Shown here: positions 1-13,680 of the stretch, piece after piece
Numbering within the stretch: position 1 is the first letter of the stretch
Layout: every line of letters starts with the position of its first letter
Assembly (NCBI GenBank): GCA_007570785.1
Contig: ML660774.1
Location: forward strand, 5,697,433 to 5,761,432
Direction of reading: 5' to 3'
Source: Antilocapra americana
Taxonomy: Eukaryota; Chordata; Mammalia; Artiodactyla; Antilocapridae
Length of the DNA: 64,000 nt
Made by a program: the position numbers and the translations under genes
The notes under the pieces: model-generated
Seen by the model: only the letters and a program-made list of their open reading frames with translations
Told to the model about the DNA's origin: nothing
Databases searched by the model: none

Positions 1-483
1 CAAGAGTAGCTGGGTTTTATCGTTTATTTTGTATTATTGAGCACTCTTCCTGGAGCAGGTGGGAAGAGAGAGTATAGAAGAAGTAGGCAAGCAGCAGCTT
101 TCTTCACTTTAAGACAAAGAGTAATGTACACAGATTTTTTTCCTTCCTGGGGTTATTAGCACAGTGTCATTTAAATTTACCCAGTGTCATTAATTAGCAC
201 ACCCTAAACAACTAATCAACACTGATTCACTGTTGTCATTTGGAAAAAAAAAATTATTAGGCAAAAAGTAATTTTCCAGCTGAGACATCATATTGAATAT
301 GGATAATTGCATTGTAGTTGACAATAAATGTCTTGAAAATATTTATGAAATGTGCCAAGTTAGGTCATCAGAAATACATTTAATTGGGGGGATGTGGTAG
401 TCAGCACATAAGCCTCAAAAACTGGTGATAGGAAAGATGGTATTCCTTGAAGCCGTATCTTTTTTTTTTCCCAGTTAATTAAT

Positions 484-764
484 TTGTTTATTTTTGGCTG
501 CTCTGTACTTCGTTGCTGTGCTCAGGCTTTTTCCAGTTGTAGTGTGTGAGCATCTCAACTGGTGTGGCTTCTCTTGTTGCAGAGCACAGTCTGAAACAGG
601 AGCCTCAGTCGTTGCAACTCCTGGACTCGAGAGCACCAGCTCCATCGTTGTAACATACGGGCTTAGTTGCTCTGCGCCGTGTGCGATCTTCCTAGATGAG
701 GGACTGAATCCATGTCCCTTGCGTTGGCAGGCAGGTTCTTAATCTCTGACCTCCAGGGAAGTCC
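484..764 (-). repeat. CHR-type SINE, near full length
   Basis: On the minus strand it starts with a tRNA-like head (reverse complement of '..tggcaggcaggttcttaatctctgacctccagggaagtcc') and ends at a T-rich run on the plus strand. The internal 'ggctgctctgtacttcgttgctgtg' style segments are typical of the CHR family of cetartiodactyl SINEs. It creates the spurious ORF at 494-742. Confidence 0.8.
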
Positions 765-3700
765 TGAAGGCTTAATTTCAAGTGCAGATATTTGAGATCA
801 TTGGAGGGAAATATACGATGTGTTCTTGTTATTCCTCATATTGTGCTAATGAATATTTGTTGGTGGTGAGTGAGAAAAGAAAGTGGCCCTTTAGAAGAGA
901 ACCCATGGTGGCTGTATGTGAAATTGTAACTGATTTCCCCAAATTCAGACCGTGTAAGAAATCACTCTCAGAGCAATTTCAAAGCTGTGCCATTTGAAAT
1001 TCAATTTCAAAGCAGTACCGCTCATGAACCATCAATGGAATTACATTTTATAGTTTTATGAATTGACAAAGGAAGAAGATCTAGTTGATTTTCTCACACA
1101 TATATAGAAAGTATAATGAATCTAGACACTGTACATCATGCTAAAATATTTTAATGTAGAGTAGAGTTCTGTTAGTTTCTCCTTTCTCCTTTTCCAGTGT
1201 TCATACCTTATAATATTACTGATCAAAAGAAATGGCATTTCAACTTGCAGGCACTTGGTGAATCAACCTAAGCGGTGGTGAGGAAATTTCACACCGTACT
1301 GACATAATGCCACTGTGGTTTCTTTAATAGTCTCACTTGGTTGGAACTCTTGAGGTGAAGAACCAGGCTTATTTATCATTGATTTTTCCTTTTTTAGTTA
1401 AGGTTCCCTATTGAGTATGATTCTGAGTTTCAACTATATTAACAACTTCATCCAGACTTGTGTCTGCCTTGAACTATTTTTTAATCTAGTGTAGAGTTTC
1501 ATCTTTGGCAGTTATTGCTTCTTATGCATAGACTTACCTCACTGACTGTCACTTTCCTGAAACTGTCATTTAAAAGATACTAACTATAAAGATCAAAATT
1601 CAGTTCTGTGTAGATTAAAAACCTCTCTATTTTTCTCTTTGTCTCTTCCCTTTTTCTCCTCTCAGCATATAGTGATAATAGTTGGCAACAAGTGGCATGT
1701 AATAATCCATTAAAATCTCAGTAATTCACATCTAAACTTAATACAGAAGACATAAAGACGTGTCCTGTCTGTTTGAATATAGCTTTCATTTTGATTTATT
1801 AAAATGCATTTTGTCCCACCAGCAGTTTCTTGCTTCTCTAAAAGTGTTTCTTTCCTTTTGCTAATGAATTTAACATTTGCTGCTGCTGGAGACAATCAAT
1901 AGTATTGTGTCCTGTACATTTCTACTCAATAAACAAAATAGCTCTGGTCTCCCATCTCCAGTGAGTTTTCAGATCTAGAGTCATATCAAGATGCAAACAA
2001 CTATTTGCCATTTATGAGTATATTCTGATTATGTTATCATCACCTAGAAATAACAATCCAGGCATGGATGGAACGTCAATACTTGCTTAGAATTTTTCTG
2101 ACGACTCTTTTCCTTGGAGCTCAGTATTTCTTGTCTTTTGTATAATTCATTTTTAGGGCATCTGATAGCCTGTAGCTCATCCTTTGTTTATTTTATACTT
2201 CAGCTGCTTCAGTCCATAATAATAGCTGCCACCAGAATATAGAGCAGCTGAAGAAAAGCTTGCACTTGACTCCGGATATCAGTGGTGCTTAAAGGTGCAG
2301 TACAGAGACACTCACCGAGAAGCCTGACCTTCAGCAATTGTAAAGTTAATTGCCTGCAAGTTCCTCATTTATATATGTGAATTAAGTAGCTTAGTAGTTA
2401 CCTATTAGATGTTAACCAAGTGGTTCATGTGTAACTATTTAATAAAAGATTTATTAAAGTCTTGTTTTATTATGAAGTCTTCTTTGGCATGGATAGCTCA
2501 TTAGTTATGTTCCCATAGCTTTTTACCTTGTAGCTCAGTAATGTTTTGCTAATTATTAATGTATGAAAACACATATTCAATTACCTTTTTATTACTGCAT
2601 TTCTAATTTAAATATCGAGATGTCTTAGGCTGCTTTAATGGGAAATCAATGGGTATATTTTTTAAAAAAAATATGTAAACAGAAGTATGATGTACTAAAG
2701 TAAGATATTTTCCTTTTCTACCCCCGCCCTTTTATCTTCACTTTAAATTGTCTAAGGAAAATGAAAGACAATGAGGTCGGAGTTAGCCTTGGTTATTAGA
2801 AATCTAGGCAGGAACACACATACGGGCTGTTCAGTGCCAGGGGAAAGCCTTCCCAGTTGAAAAATTGTACCTCCATCAACAAGCTAAAGCTACCTTTAGC
2901 AAGGTAGTAAGTTGTAAGATCCTGCTTCATTAAAGACACAGCTTTAAGTAAAATATCACTGGGAAGGTAATCCACTCACTCAATTTTCCTTACTCATGCC
3001 ATATCCTTTTTATAATTGCAAGTTTTTGTTTACTTTCTGATCCTATTTTTTACTGGAGTATAACTGTTAAAGATATTTTGAGGAAACCCAAGAACACCTG
3101 TGGGAAAAGAGAAAAATCACAAATTATGGTAACAAGAGGTAACAATGAAAACGCTCAGATTTCAGAACATAAATTTCAAAATTGGATGTGGCCCTTGGCT
3201 AAGAAGTTCTTTGAGAGTCTCACCATCTCCATTTTTTTTTTTTTTGGTGTTTTGTTTGTTTTTACAAACACCCTATAAACTCATCTAAAATTGCATATTA
3301 GTGAATAGCAGAAATAGCACAGTCATCTCTGACAGCCGTCTTGAGATTGGTCATCAGTGGGCTGGTCAGCGTCATCTTGATGATTTTAGGTACAGTTAGT
3401 CTTCAGTTCCATGGGCAGTTTGTTTCCATTTCCTTGAAGCTAGCTCTCAGAATTGTGGCAGCTTATGTCGTGGTTACTGCCTGGCCATCATGTAATTACC
3501 TTCTCCATCTGGTTAGGGTTTCAGCATCGATAAGACGGCTCACAGGAGATGGCTCAGAATATAATCTATAGCCCTCGAGGAGGAACTAAAGGTCCTTGAC
3601 TATGTTTAATGACTAAACTATTATTATTTGGTCTCCTTGGGCTGTTTTCCTTTGTTTCTGCATGTTCTCACTTCTCTGGTTAAACTTATTCTTTGGCTAA

Positions 3701-4694
3701 AGTTTTTCCACAGACAAAAGGCAGGCTGAGGACCTGGGCCATTTCGTCCATCTGTAGGTCAAATATGTATCTCAGTGAGAAGAGGATAACTCCAGAAGCT
3801 GCTGTTCTCTTAGTCTAGTGCTGGTGTTCTATCATAACCATATAATTTATCATCCAACCAGGACAATAGGAGCGTGACAGGAACTGCAGGCATAAACTGA
3901 GGCTGCTCTTGGCACAGAGGCAGGTGGTACCCCAACTAAACTTTATTCCCAGGAGTAAAGTTCCTTTTTAAGTTCAAATTATTTTATACATAAGGTAGAG
4001 AATAAACAGAGAGGAAGTAGAAGAGGCAGTAGGAAGGGACCATTAGTTGAATACATGTGTGATTCCTACTTTGAGATTTTCTAGTTTTTATTGCCAATTT
4101 GTAGCAAATATTTAAACCTTCCCAGAAAAACACTTCTGTTGGCCTCCAAAATTTGTAATTCCTGGAATGATATGTAAAATAGCCATCTTTCTTTTCTTCT
4201 TGCAATATCCAGAGAACAAGAGGGGGCATGTATTAAATCAGTGTATTGAATGGCTTTTTTGTCCAAAAGGTTCAAATTTAATTTCTTAAATGTCAGATGT
4301 TAAAGGTAAATCATATTAACTAAAAATATTAAAGAGAAAATTTGATCCTGAATTTACTCAAAGAGTGGACATCCGTGTCTCTCCAGCAGCATTATAATTT
4401 GGTTTCTGAAACCATTCTGTCATATTGAAGGAGACCTCATTCTAAAGTATGAGATGAAGATTCATAGATGATTACGAAGATAATTGAGTGAAAGCATAAT
4501 TTTTAAATGTGAGATTACTACTAACCAATTTTAATGCTATAGCCTCAACTAGGTTGTTTAGCAGGCATCATGCCCATACTTAAGATGAGAAAGTAGGCCG
4601 TGGACTAATTATAGCTCTAAAATTTTGACTCTCAGGAGGCCTTATTGATATATATTCCTGAAAATCTAGTAGATAGATAAACACAGTTTAGCAT

Positions 4695-4915
4695 CATGAG
4701 ACAACCACGAGCTTTGCTGTCAGACCTGATTTTTAATCCTAGATCCATCATTTAAACTAGCTATCTAATAATCTACAGATTATTTAAATCTGAGGTCTGT
4801 TTCCAATGCAATAATAATATCACGTCAAAAATGTTGTATTAAATGAAATAATGTAGGCAAAGCCCCTACAACATGATAGGTGGTTCATAAGTGTTTTTTA
4901 ATTTAACCAAATGAT
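4695..4915 (+). repeat. MIR SINE, diverged
   Basis: The order of segments (gctttgctgtcagacctga, atccatcattt, then gtaggcaaagcccctacaacatgataggtggttcataagtg) follows the MIR layout of loss of a tRNA-like head, core and 'ggcacatagtaggtgctcaataaatg'-like tail. It is strongly diverged. Confidence 0.5.
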
Positions 4916-6331
4916 AACAACCATTGCATGGAATAAGATAACCTAATTGGTTAAGAGTTGAGCAAATATCTTTTATCATTAAGTAGCTCTCTCCTCTTCA
5001 GAAACAAGAAATGAATGTTTTAACTGGAGTATTTATGTCTAATTTATCTTTATGTGTGAGGTAGTCTAAACCTAAACCATAGTTTTACCAGAATATAATC
5101 TCTTGGTTTTTTTTTTCACTATTCCTGTCATTCAGCAAAAAGAAGGTAAATTTATGCAGGTAGGAACCCCAAGTCTGTTCATTTTGTTCTTGAGAAGAAA
5201 AAGGAAATCTTCAAATTATAATGAAAGGCAACTATTCATATCCCTGAAACATTTAATTAACTAAAGTAATAAATGTTTGGAATGAATCCATAAGAACCTT
5301 GATAGATGCATTGTCTTCACATCAGTCAGAAGTGAGACCCCAGTTGTGTTTTAAGGCGTTTAGAGCTTTAGGTATCTTTTGAGTGTGATGAAGTTACTGT
5401 ACAATAGAGTAGGAGTGTTATTTTGTTTAATTGAGGTGAACCAGTTTTTTTTAATAGCAATTAAGATACCAAGAAGGTATGCATTAATCATTTGCTAAAG
5501 GCCTTAAATGACTTTTTGAAAGCATAATTCCCTCCAATCGCAAATGCTGTGTACTCTGATAATGTCTGGTTTTGGATAACCAGCAATCTGTATAAAATAT
5601 TCATATATGATAACCTTAATTTCCACGGTACCTAGGGAAATGAATTCTTAATTACTCCTAACACATTTCTAGTCGCTTCTGTGAGCATGATCAAAGTAAA
5701 AGGTCAACTGCGCTGTTCTCTGTTCACAGCTAATGACTGTGATTTTGTCATTATCTTTTTTCTGTATCTGACCTCTTTATTTTAAGGTGCCTCTCTTCTT
5801 CCTCAACAACTGTTTTTGGAAGTTTTTTTAAAAATTCTTTTACTCTTCACTGAGATTGTCTGTGAAAATATGTTTCAGTCCTCTTTCCTTGATTGTGAGA
5901 GTATGTACCCGTGTGTGTTATCTCTACTTAGCATCATCACTTCATGTTGATTTTATCTTTTTCTAGAATACATTGTCCAATTTTAAAACTATTTTTTCTC
6001 TCTAAAATTTTGTCCTCTGGTTTCATCACCAATGAACAATCCCCTGTCAAAGACAATCGCTTTTCTTTTCCTGTGTTTCTTCATTTTGCCTTGATTTAAC
6101 TTTGGCCTATTTTATTTCTTTCTCCTCTCATTTTGAGCCTGAGTCTGTGTCCTATTACCCCATTCTCAGAATGTTTTCTTTTTAGCCTATAAGATTAAAA
6201 TCTTGAACATACAGTTAGCCAAATAAGTTTAATACATTCTATTTGGTAACCCCTCTGATTCTGCTGTGACCCTTTTTATGAGTTCTTAGTATCTCACTTA
6301 ATATTCTGAGCCACTTAAAATACTACTGCCT

Positions 6332-6457
6332 AGGAACTCCTTGGCAGTCCATTGGTTAAAACTCCACACTCCCAATGCAAAGGGCACAGGCTCAATCCCT
6401 GCTTGGGGAACTAAGATCCCACGTGATGCACAATGCAGCCTTAAAAAAAATAAGTAG
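6332..6457 (+). repeat. CHR-type SINE, short copy with A-rich tail
   Basis: Head 'ggaactccttggcagtccattggtt', then B-box-like 'ggctcaatccctgcttgggg', 'actaagatcccac' and an A-rich end (aaaaaaaataag). This is the short form of the artiodactyl CHR SINE. Confidence 0.8.
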
Positions 6458-8100
6458 ATTTTATAGTACACACAGAGTGGGGATTTTATGAAGTTTGCAT
6501 AACATAATGTTTTCTCTACACACTTTCAATAATAGATCCTCCATAAGCTTTACTTAAAACACTCACCACTCTTTGGACTGGTCGCTTTCTGTTCTGTTTT
6601 ATTAAATACTTCTTGCTCACCATCACACATCTGATTGACGAGGATACCCTCCACATCTCTTAAAACCCTGAAATGCCTTTATTCTTCATCAGCTTACATC
6701 GACACCTGAAATTCTTGTTTTCCTAGATCACGCTTCCTTCTCAAATTTATAGAAAGAGCTTTGCTGAACAATTTTAAGGCATCAATAATTAAATGAATTA
6801 ATAATTAAACAGATTAAATCTTGTTCAAATAGCACATAGGAATTTTAAGATCTCCTTTTTCATTTCTATTTTAATTTTAATATATTTAGTATGTAATAAC
6901 TCCCAACAGTAGTATAATTGATATCTTAAAACCTGTAGGAAAATATCTAATGTAGATTTGGGTCTTTGATGGCTACACAATTAAAACAGCTAAAATGTAA
7001 CAAAGACTAGTAAGCTATTTTAGCCATTTTGATAATAGTTTTAAAAATTGTGCATATGTAATCCAGTTGTTCAGTTCTTAATGCTCCCAGGCAAACTCTG
7101 CAGCAAGATTTGTTACTTGATTATAGACATGTTTAAGTTAAAGCAAGTCATAGTAAAAATATTTTTCTTCCTGTTGTAGCCTTATTTATTTTTTATAAAT
7201 GTGATTATGCTTAAAATTTACACTGAATGTCTCGCACTTATTTAAAACTGAAAAGTAAATGTAAGACAGTAAAAAGTTCACTAAAATACATTTCCCATAA
7301 ATCACCTTAATACTGTCCAGAGTTTTGCCTCCCAGTTTTCAAAGATCAATTAACACATAATGCTGTATTTACCAAGTACATGTTTGTGTATTCAGTATGA
7401 TTACAGATGATACAAGGGCAGTTGCCAAAATGTACAGTTATCAATACATTCATATTGCAAGTTTTTTGTAAAATATTATAAAACAATTTTTTGTCTCAAT
7501 CCTCTTTTTGTAAACCACTAATAGCTCATATTAATTCAGGTAATAGCAATGAAATGTATCTTGTTTATAAGCTTTTCATTTAAGACATTTTTCTTGTTGG
7601 GATCACCTCCTAGTGTGAAAGTTGTCCAAAGATAATAGCGTATCAATTCAAAAGTGTAATAGATTTGAGACCACAACATGCTATCAGCATGAAGTAGTTT
7701 ATCAGTCTCACCAACTCACTGTGTCACAGCTAGAATCATACATATTTGTTCTTTTGTTTTCATGTCAAAATATGTAATTTACATTCTAATGCTGATTACT
7801 CATGTGGAGGATGTTTAATTTTCTTATTTAAAATATTTTTTGAATGCATACCACAATTAATTTAAAGGTAATAAGAGAACAGGCATTTTAATTAGTAGGA
7901 GTCTAAAATATTTCCTTTTTGCACAATATATTGCTTAATATAAAATATTTTCAATTGTTTATAGTGATAATACCTTTACATCAAAAGCAAAATAATTCAT
8001 CTAATTTGAACAAGCCCTGTCTAGTTCTTAGAAGATTTACCAACGCACCCACACGCATCATGTTTTCTAGACTCATTCTATCTAGAAATTGGCAGAAATC

Positions 8101-8259
8101 AATTTTTTAAATTTATTTGGCTGTACTGGGTTCTTTGGTTGTGGCATGCAGACTCTCCTTTGCAGCGTGTGGGAGCTAGTTCCCTGACCAGGCATCAAAC
8201 CCGGACCCCCTGCATCGCAAGCACAAAGTCTTAGCCACTGGACCACCAGGAAGTCCCCC
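8101..8259 (-). repeat. CHR-type SINE
   Basis: On the plus strand it reads from a T/A-rich tail 'aattttttaaatttatttggctg' to 'ttagccactggaccaccaggaagtcc', the reverse complement of the CHR tRNA-like head. The minus-strand ORF at 8082-8291 is this SINE and not a gene. Confidence 0.85.
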
Positions 8260-8938
8260 AAATTAGCAAAAATTAAATTATCAACATGCAAAGTGAAAAA
8301 TATTGAGGTTTAAGTTTACCACTGACTCACTGTAGGTGGATTTTGTTTTTTCTCAACTGTTTCACCTTTTCATCAGTCCTTGAGACAAGCCTATTCAGTG
8401 TTGATTTCCCATTTGATAATGTTTTATTCTTTGTTTTACCTTTTGGGAAGTGCTGCTGCCACCACAGGGGCTGCTGAAGAAGCTAATTAAAAACTAGTTC
8501 CCCAAATACGTTTTACTTTCCTCCTACCAGTTAAGTAACTCTTCACTGGTTCTCTTGGTCTCACCCTTGAAAGCATGTTCTAAAATAATATCTAAAGGAT
8601 GAAAGAAAAAACTTCAACTGTAATAATGGGATTCAGTGTAGGATTTCTTTTTTCAGATGACTAGAATTCTGCTCCCTCTGAACCTCAGTGAGAGAATTTG
8701 TTTGCATTGTGTAGTTTTCGTGGTTCAGAAGCTCCTGGTGCCGCAACCTTTGTCAGGATGTGCGTGGTGGTGCGCACCCCACGGTCAGCGCGGGGAAAGT
8801 CACCCCGATTGTCGCCACTTTGTCCTAAGCCGCTTCAAAGGGGAAAAGTCAGGGAGAACTAATGTTCTACAGGGAAATACTCGTGTTTGTCTTTTGCCTC
8901 ACAGTGACAGATGTATAAGGAGGCAAAGAGGTTAGATT

Positions 8939-8959
8939 TGTGTGTGTGTGTGTGTGTGT
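8939..8959. repeat. (TG)n microsatellite
   Basis: About ten TG units in a row. It is a likely polymorphic simple repeat. Confidence 0.9.
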
Positions 8960-9772
8960 ATCCACTGCTTTAAAAATGTTTAGAATTGACTTTTCCAGAA
9001 GTATTTCCTAATAGAAAGAGAATGAGTAGAGATAACTGTTTCTTTTAATTCAGGTAATACATGGAAGTGAAATATTTAGAGGAAAAAGGAGAATATATAA
9101 AGACTATTCTAGCCTGAAAGGTTAAGAGTGGAGAAATAGCATTATCTGTATGAACAAAAGTAGTGAAACCTTTTGGGAAGTTGTAAATACCCAAGATGGA
9201 TTATCAGGTAGCCTTCTACATGACTCACAAATCCAAATATTAAGTTCAATGAAAAAAGGAAAGGACTTTCTAAAAAAGAGGTCCTAATGGAATAAGGTGA
9301 TTTGTTGGTCAATGTCTGATAAGAACATAGAAATATAGATACCCTGGGAAACAAAGAAGAACCAGGGTAGAATGAAGCCCGGTGTCTCATTTAGAGATAA
9401 GTAAGAGTCAATGAATGTGGTAGACATTTAAAAGTGGCAATGAATTTAGAAAGGATGCAGGAACCAGGTTCTTAACAACCAGGCGAAATCGAAGGGGAAG
9501 AACAATAAAGGAAGGAGTTATTGCAAGTAAACAATAAAGAGTGAGATGCCATAATACGATGATATATGGTTAAGCCTTAGGATCCTGAGGTCGGATGGGT
9601 CAAACCTCATGTCCTACAAATTCCATTTGCTCTAAACTACTTGAAGAGAGCTAGCAGCGGTGACTGTTTAAGCGAGAGTCTTTGGGTTGATTTTCTGTTT
9701 TGTTACATGATCTGGAGGGGAGTCTTGAAGCTAAACCGAAGCTAAGAAACTAACACGCCAGTTCCTTTACTG

Positions 9773-9891
9773 CAGTGGTTCTCAAAAGTATGGTCCCTGG
9801 ACCAGAGCTGCTGGGGTTGCACCCCAGACCTTCTATGTCTTAGCAAGCCTTCCAAGGGGCTCTGGCACAAGCTAAAGTCTGAGAACCACTG
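9773..9891 (-). mobile_element. MER5-like hAT DNA transposon remnant
   Basis: Ends are terminal inverted repeats CAGTGGTTCTCA (9773-9784) and TGAGAACCACTG (9880-9891). The inner 'gtatggtccctggaccag' matches the 3' part of MER5A read in reverse. It is flanked by imperfect 8 bp duplications, CTTTACTG (9765-9772) and CTTTAACG (9892-9899), the length expected for hAT insertion. It is non-autonomous and far too short to encode transposase. Confidence 0.85.
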
Positions 9892-12579
9892 CTTTAACGT
9901 ATGTAATAGTCTCGAAGCACATTTCTGCTCCTGTTGGTGGCCTAACCCTTGACTATGTGAATTCTCAAGGTTCTACCAAAACCTGTGAGTCCAAAATCAA
10001 TCTGATGGAAGGCTGCATGAGAAAGATGGTGACTACAGAATACTCTCTGCAGTCTTATGCAGATGTGAATGTGGGTGGGCTTCTTCCTGAAAATTCATAG
10101 CAGCATCTACAGTCTTTTAGTTCTAGAATCTTCGCAGAACTCCTGAGTGCCATCATCCTCGGCTGATGGAGACTCTTTCCAAACAGTTAGGTATTTAAGA
10201 ACAGTGAGTAATTCCCCAGGTGTCTCTGGGTATCTACTGAGCATCAGTCACTGAAAGGTAAGGAAAACTAACAGGAACCCAGCCTTGAATAGAGATGGCT
10301 AATTTTCTACATGGACTTGCTTTCTTTAGTTTTCTGTTTGATAACTGCCCCCCCAAATTTATATTTGCTTGGATCATTATCCTGAAGCCCATCATTTCAG
10401 TAGACTGCTTCTTTAGGTCTTTAATCAGTCACAAACACATTGCTAAAAATATATTTAGCAGATAATCTGGTTGGCCTTGAGACTGAAAAATCAGAATTTG
10501 ATAGTGAAAATGCTCAATAATGAAGCACAGGTTTTAAGGTTCAAAGTTCTTAGATAATAGTTCATATCATCTTTCAGTTTTATTATTTCTTATGTACTGA
10601 TAAATATTTGGGGCTATTTTAACTCCTGCAATGTTCAGTATATATACTCTCCATGACAGACCACAGGTAATTAAGTCAGGATAATTGGCAATATGGAAGA
10701 CAACACACAATAATTAAGTTTTTTATATTTTGAAAAAAATATTTAAGTATTTTGTCTTAAGATGAATTCCAGGGAAACCATTCATTGTTTCAGCATTATC
10801 AAGTGACTAAAACTATCTGAACTCAGTAGTTAATTTTAGCCTTCATATATTACCACGTAAATTTAATCCACAAGTGTGGGATTCATTTGCTTTAAATCTG
10901 AAAATGTCATTTCGGATGAGTCGTTTGAAGTTGAGGCAGTCTTATGAGACCTTTAATAAGCCTCTTAAATCTAGAAAGTTATATTGTGCCAGAAGGAAGA
11001 AGAACCTATACCTTCAAATTTCCTGAGCTCTTAAGTGAGAACTTTGGATTCTGAAAAGGTTGTAAATTTGGTCAAATAGAGCCAATCTTCCTTCTTACCG
11101 GCGCATTGTCTTTGAAATCAGAGCATCCAATTTGAAGCAGGCAATCTATATTCTGGGTAAGTTTTTTTTATTGATTTGCCTAGAAACATAAAAAGCAAGG
11201 CATCAAGACATTTAAACAGTTCACATTTAGCTTGATGTAAATTACTCCCTCTGTTCAACAGAGACTGTAAGAAGAGGAAGAAAGTATCAATAATCCCTGC
11301 ACAATAGAGCCTTTCTCGCGTTAGATGGAACAGGCTTTGGACGATAGAAATGTTCCTCCAGGTGCCTGTACCTCAGCGGTGAAGGTTTCAGCTCTGCCTT
11401 AGGGGCTGAAACTGAACACTGGCTGTTATTCTCTATTTCATTCTAATCATTGGCTTTGTTTGCTCATCTCTTAAAAGGTTTTTAACACTGTATAAAACAT
11501 TGAAAGGGGAGGGGAAAACTCTTTTTCTATGAATATAACCAATTATGAAGTTAATCTATTAAAATTTCATCCATGGCTATACACTTTCTGTTGACTTTTA
11601 TCTTCCATCCCAGTGGTCCACTGAGGAAATCACTCGCACAGCTTTAAATGATACTGTAATACATTTTTCTGGGGTGCCTCTCCCCATCTGGTTCCTATAA
11701 TTTCCAACTAACTAAGCCATGTTCTTTGATTTTAGAAAAACATCATGATTAACCTCCTGAACAAAAGACTGGTGTTAACCTGTTTATTTCCTGGTGACGC
11801 TTGTACAATTAGAATTTAATTATATCTTATAACTTGTTCAATTTTGTATGTGATGTTAGGATCTTATAAAATGAGTGCTGAATGCATTGATATTACATAT
11901 AACATAATATAGAAAGGCATATTTAAAATAACTCAAAAAGCCCTATTATTTCTCCACTAAAAATTTTAATGATAGTTAAGTTTTTTCAAAGTAATTACTT
12001 TGAAAGACTAACTCCATCAAAAGTGAAGACTTAGCAAGGAACGGAGCTTACCTGCTGAGAGATTGAGTAAAAGAGAAAAATAAATGATTGGAAGCAGTTG
12101 TAAGTGGCCTGAGGTAAGGGTAGATAGACATTATGAGTGGGTATACAGAGGGAATAGCATTAATTGCTGTAAATGTATTGTGAGGGTGCAGTATTAAAAA
12201 CAAGGCATTTCACTTGAGAGTAGAAGAAAACTTGAAATGGAAATGTCAATCGCGCCCGTTCTTGGCTTTGGCCAAACAGATTCAAATGAGGGCATTGAAC
12301 TGTAAGAACACAGAAGAACTGCTCCACCCTGGCAGTAAAGCAAAATGAATGAAATGGAGAACAAAAGCAAGGGAAAAATGCTGGGAAGGAAAGAGGACAA
12401 GATTCTCGGACAGTTGAATACCAGTGGGAGGTGGGAACAGGCAGAAGAGGAGAGGAATCGAAAATTAGCTCTACGTCTGTCAGTTGGATGTTTAGGACAG
12501 AAGTACCGACAGTGACAAAAAGGGAACGGGGACAGCGAGAAAGACAAGGAGATTCAGCCTCTGTCCCAATTAATTTTCT

Positions 12580-12912
12580 CAATTTTTATTTTATATTGGA
12601 GTATAGTTAATTGACGATAATGTGTTCATTTCAGATATACAGTAAAGTGATTCAATTATACCTGTATCTATTCTTTTTCATATACTTTTCCCAGAAAAGT
12701 TATTACACAGTACTGAGCAGAGTTCCCTGTGCTACACAGTAGGTCCTTATTGATGGTCTATTTTATATATAGTTCTGTGTGTGCATTAATCCCTACCTCC
12801 TAATTTATCCCTCCCTGCCCCACCTTTCCCCTTTGGTAACCCTAAGTTTGTTTTCCAAGTCGGTGAGTCTTTTCCTGTTTTGTCAATAAGTTCATTTGTA
12901 TCCTTTTTTAGA
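12580..12912 (-). repeat. L1 3' end (artiodactyl type)
   Basis: The plus strand reads from a T-rich start through 'ttggagtatagttaattgac', 'cagtaaagtgattcaattata', 'gagttccctgtgctacacagtaggtcc' and 'tatttatccctccctgcccca'-like text, the reverse complement of the 3' end of artiodactyl L1. It is 5'-truncated. Confidence 0.85.
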
Positions 12913-13079
12913 TAGTAATTTTTAATTTGTGACATGTCCCAGGGCAAGACCCATCACAGAATCAGAGATTAGAAGTTAGAACCGAAGGCGGAAAGCTGAA
13001 ATGAAAAGGTTGGTCTGAAGGCAGATCAACAAAGAAACAGATCTTTCAACTTCAGAAGAAAAACGAGCAGCTGTTAATT

Positions 13080-13680
13080 GTGCTTAATACCAGGTGATCT
13101 CCCCACGTATGTTTGCTCTGCTCCACGGCCTTACAGTTAATGATGCCACGCGGTTCCAAGGCGCTTGTCTGTCTGTTGATGTTAATAGAATCCCTCTCAA
13201 GATTCCAAAGCCATAAAGCAACATTAATGTTTGGTGACCTTCTGTACCGGCTGTCTTTGGGGCTTTGAAATTGATTTTCCTCATCCCAGTCGTCTCTGAT
13301 AGTCTCGCTTCAACTGCGCATCTCCAGTTCATCACCAGACTGAAAACGGTGGCGCAAATAACAGAGGAGCTGGAGGCAGGCACCACGCCGGGCATCATTA
13401 GAAACATCAGAAAAAATCAGCCGGCTCTGGGTGTGCTCTGTGTTACAGAGGCTGCTGCTGCCGCTTCTACTTTATTGCTGAATACAATGGGGGAACATTC
13501 TCCCCGGATCTGCTGGTTTCATTCCCACATATGGTCTGAGAAGGAAACAGCATCTCTCCCTTTATTCTCCAAACCTCGCGTGGATGCCGGGTCAGAAGCA
13601 TATGCTTTTGATAGAAATTTTTGCAGAATTTTGGATATATGCGAAGCATATTCCCAAGGCTGTATGACCTGGTGAAGTGT
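13080..13680. other. Repeat-free, GC-richer intronic patch
   Basis: This 600 bp block has more CpG and fewer A/T runs than its surroundings, and I recognise no repeat in it. Overlapping ORFs exist on both strands (13265-13675 plus, 13084-13407 minus) but neither resembles a known protein and no splice or start context supports them. It could be a conserved non-coding element. That is inference only. Confidence 0.25.

Noticed and set aside
12160..12582. 140-codon minus-strand ORF, the longest in the window
   Set aside because: Low-complexity Ser/Phe/Pro/Cys product, a second long frame overlaps it on the same strand (12194-12547), and no motif or splice context. Consistent with chance in purine-rich plus-strand DNA.
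13265..13675. 136-codon plus-strand ORF as a possible exon or gene
   Set aside because: No recognisable domain, an overlapping minus-strand ORF of similar length, and no convincing acceptor/donor pair in frame with TENM3.
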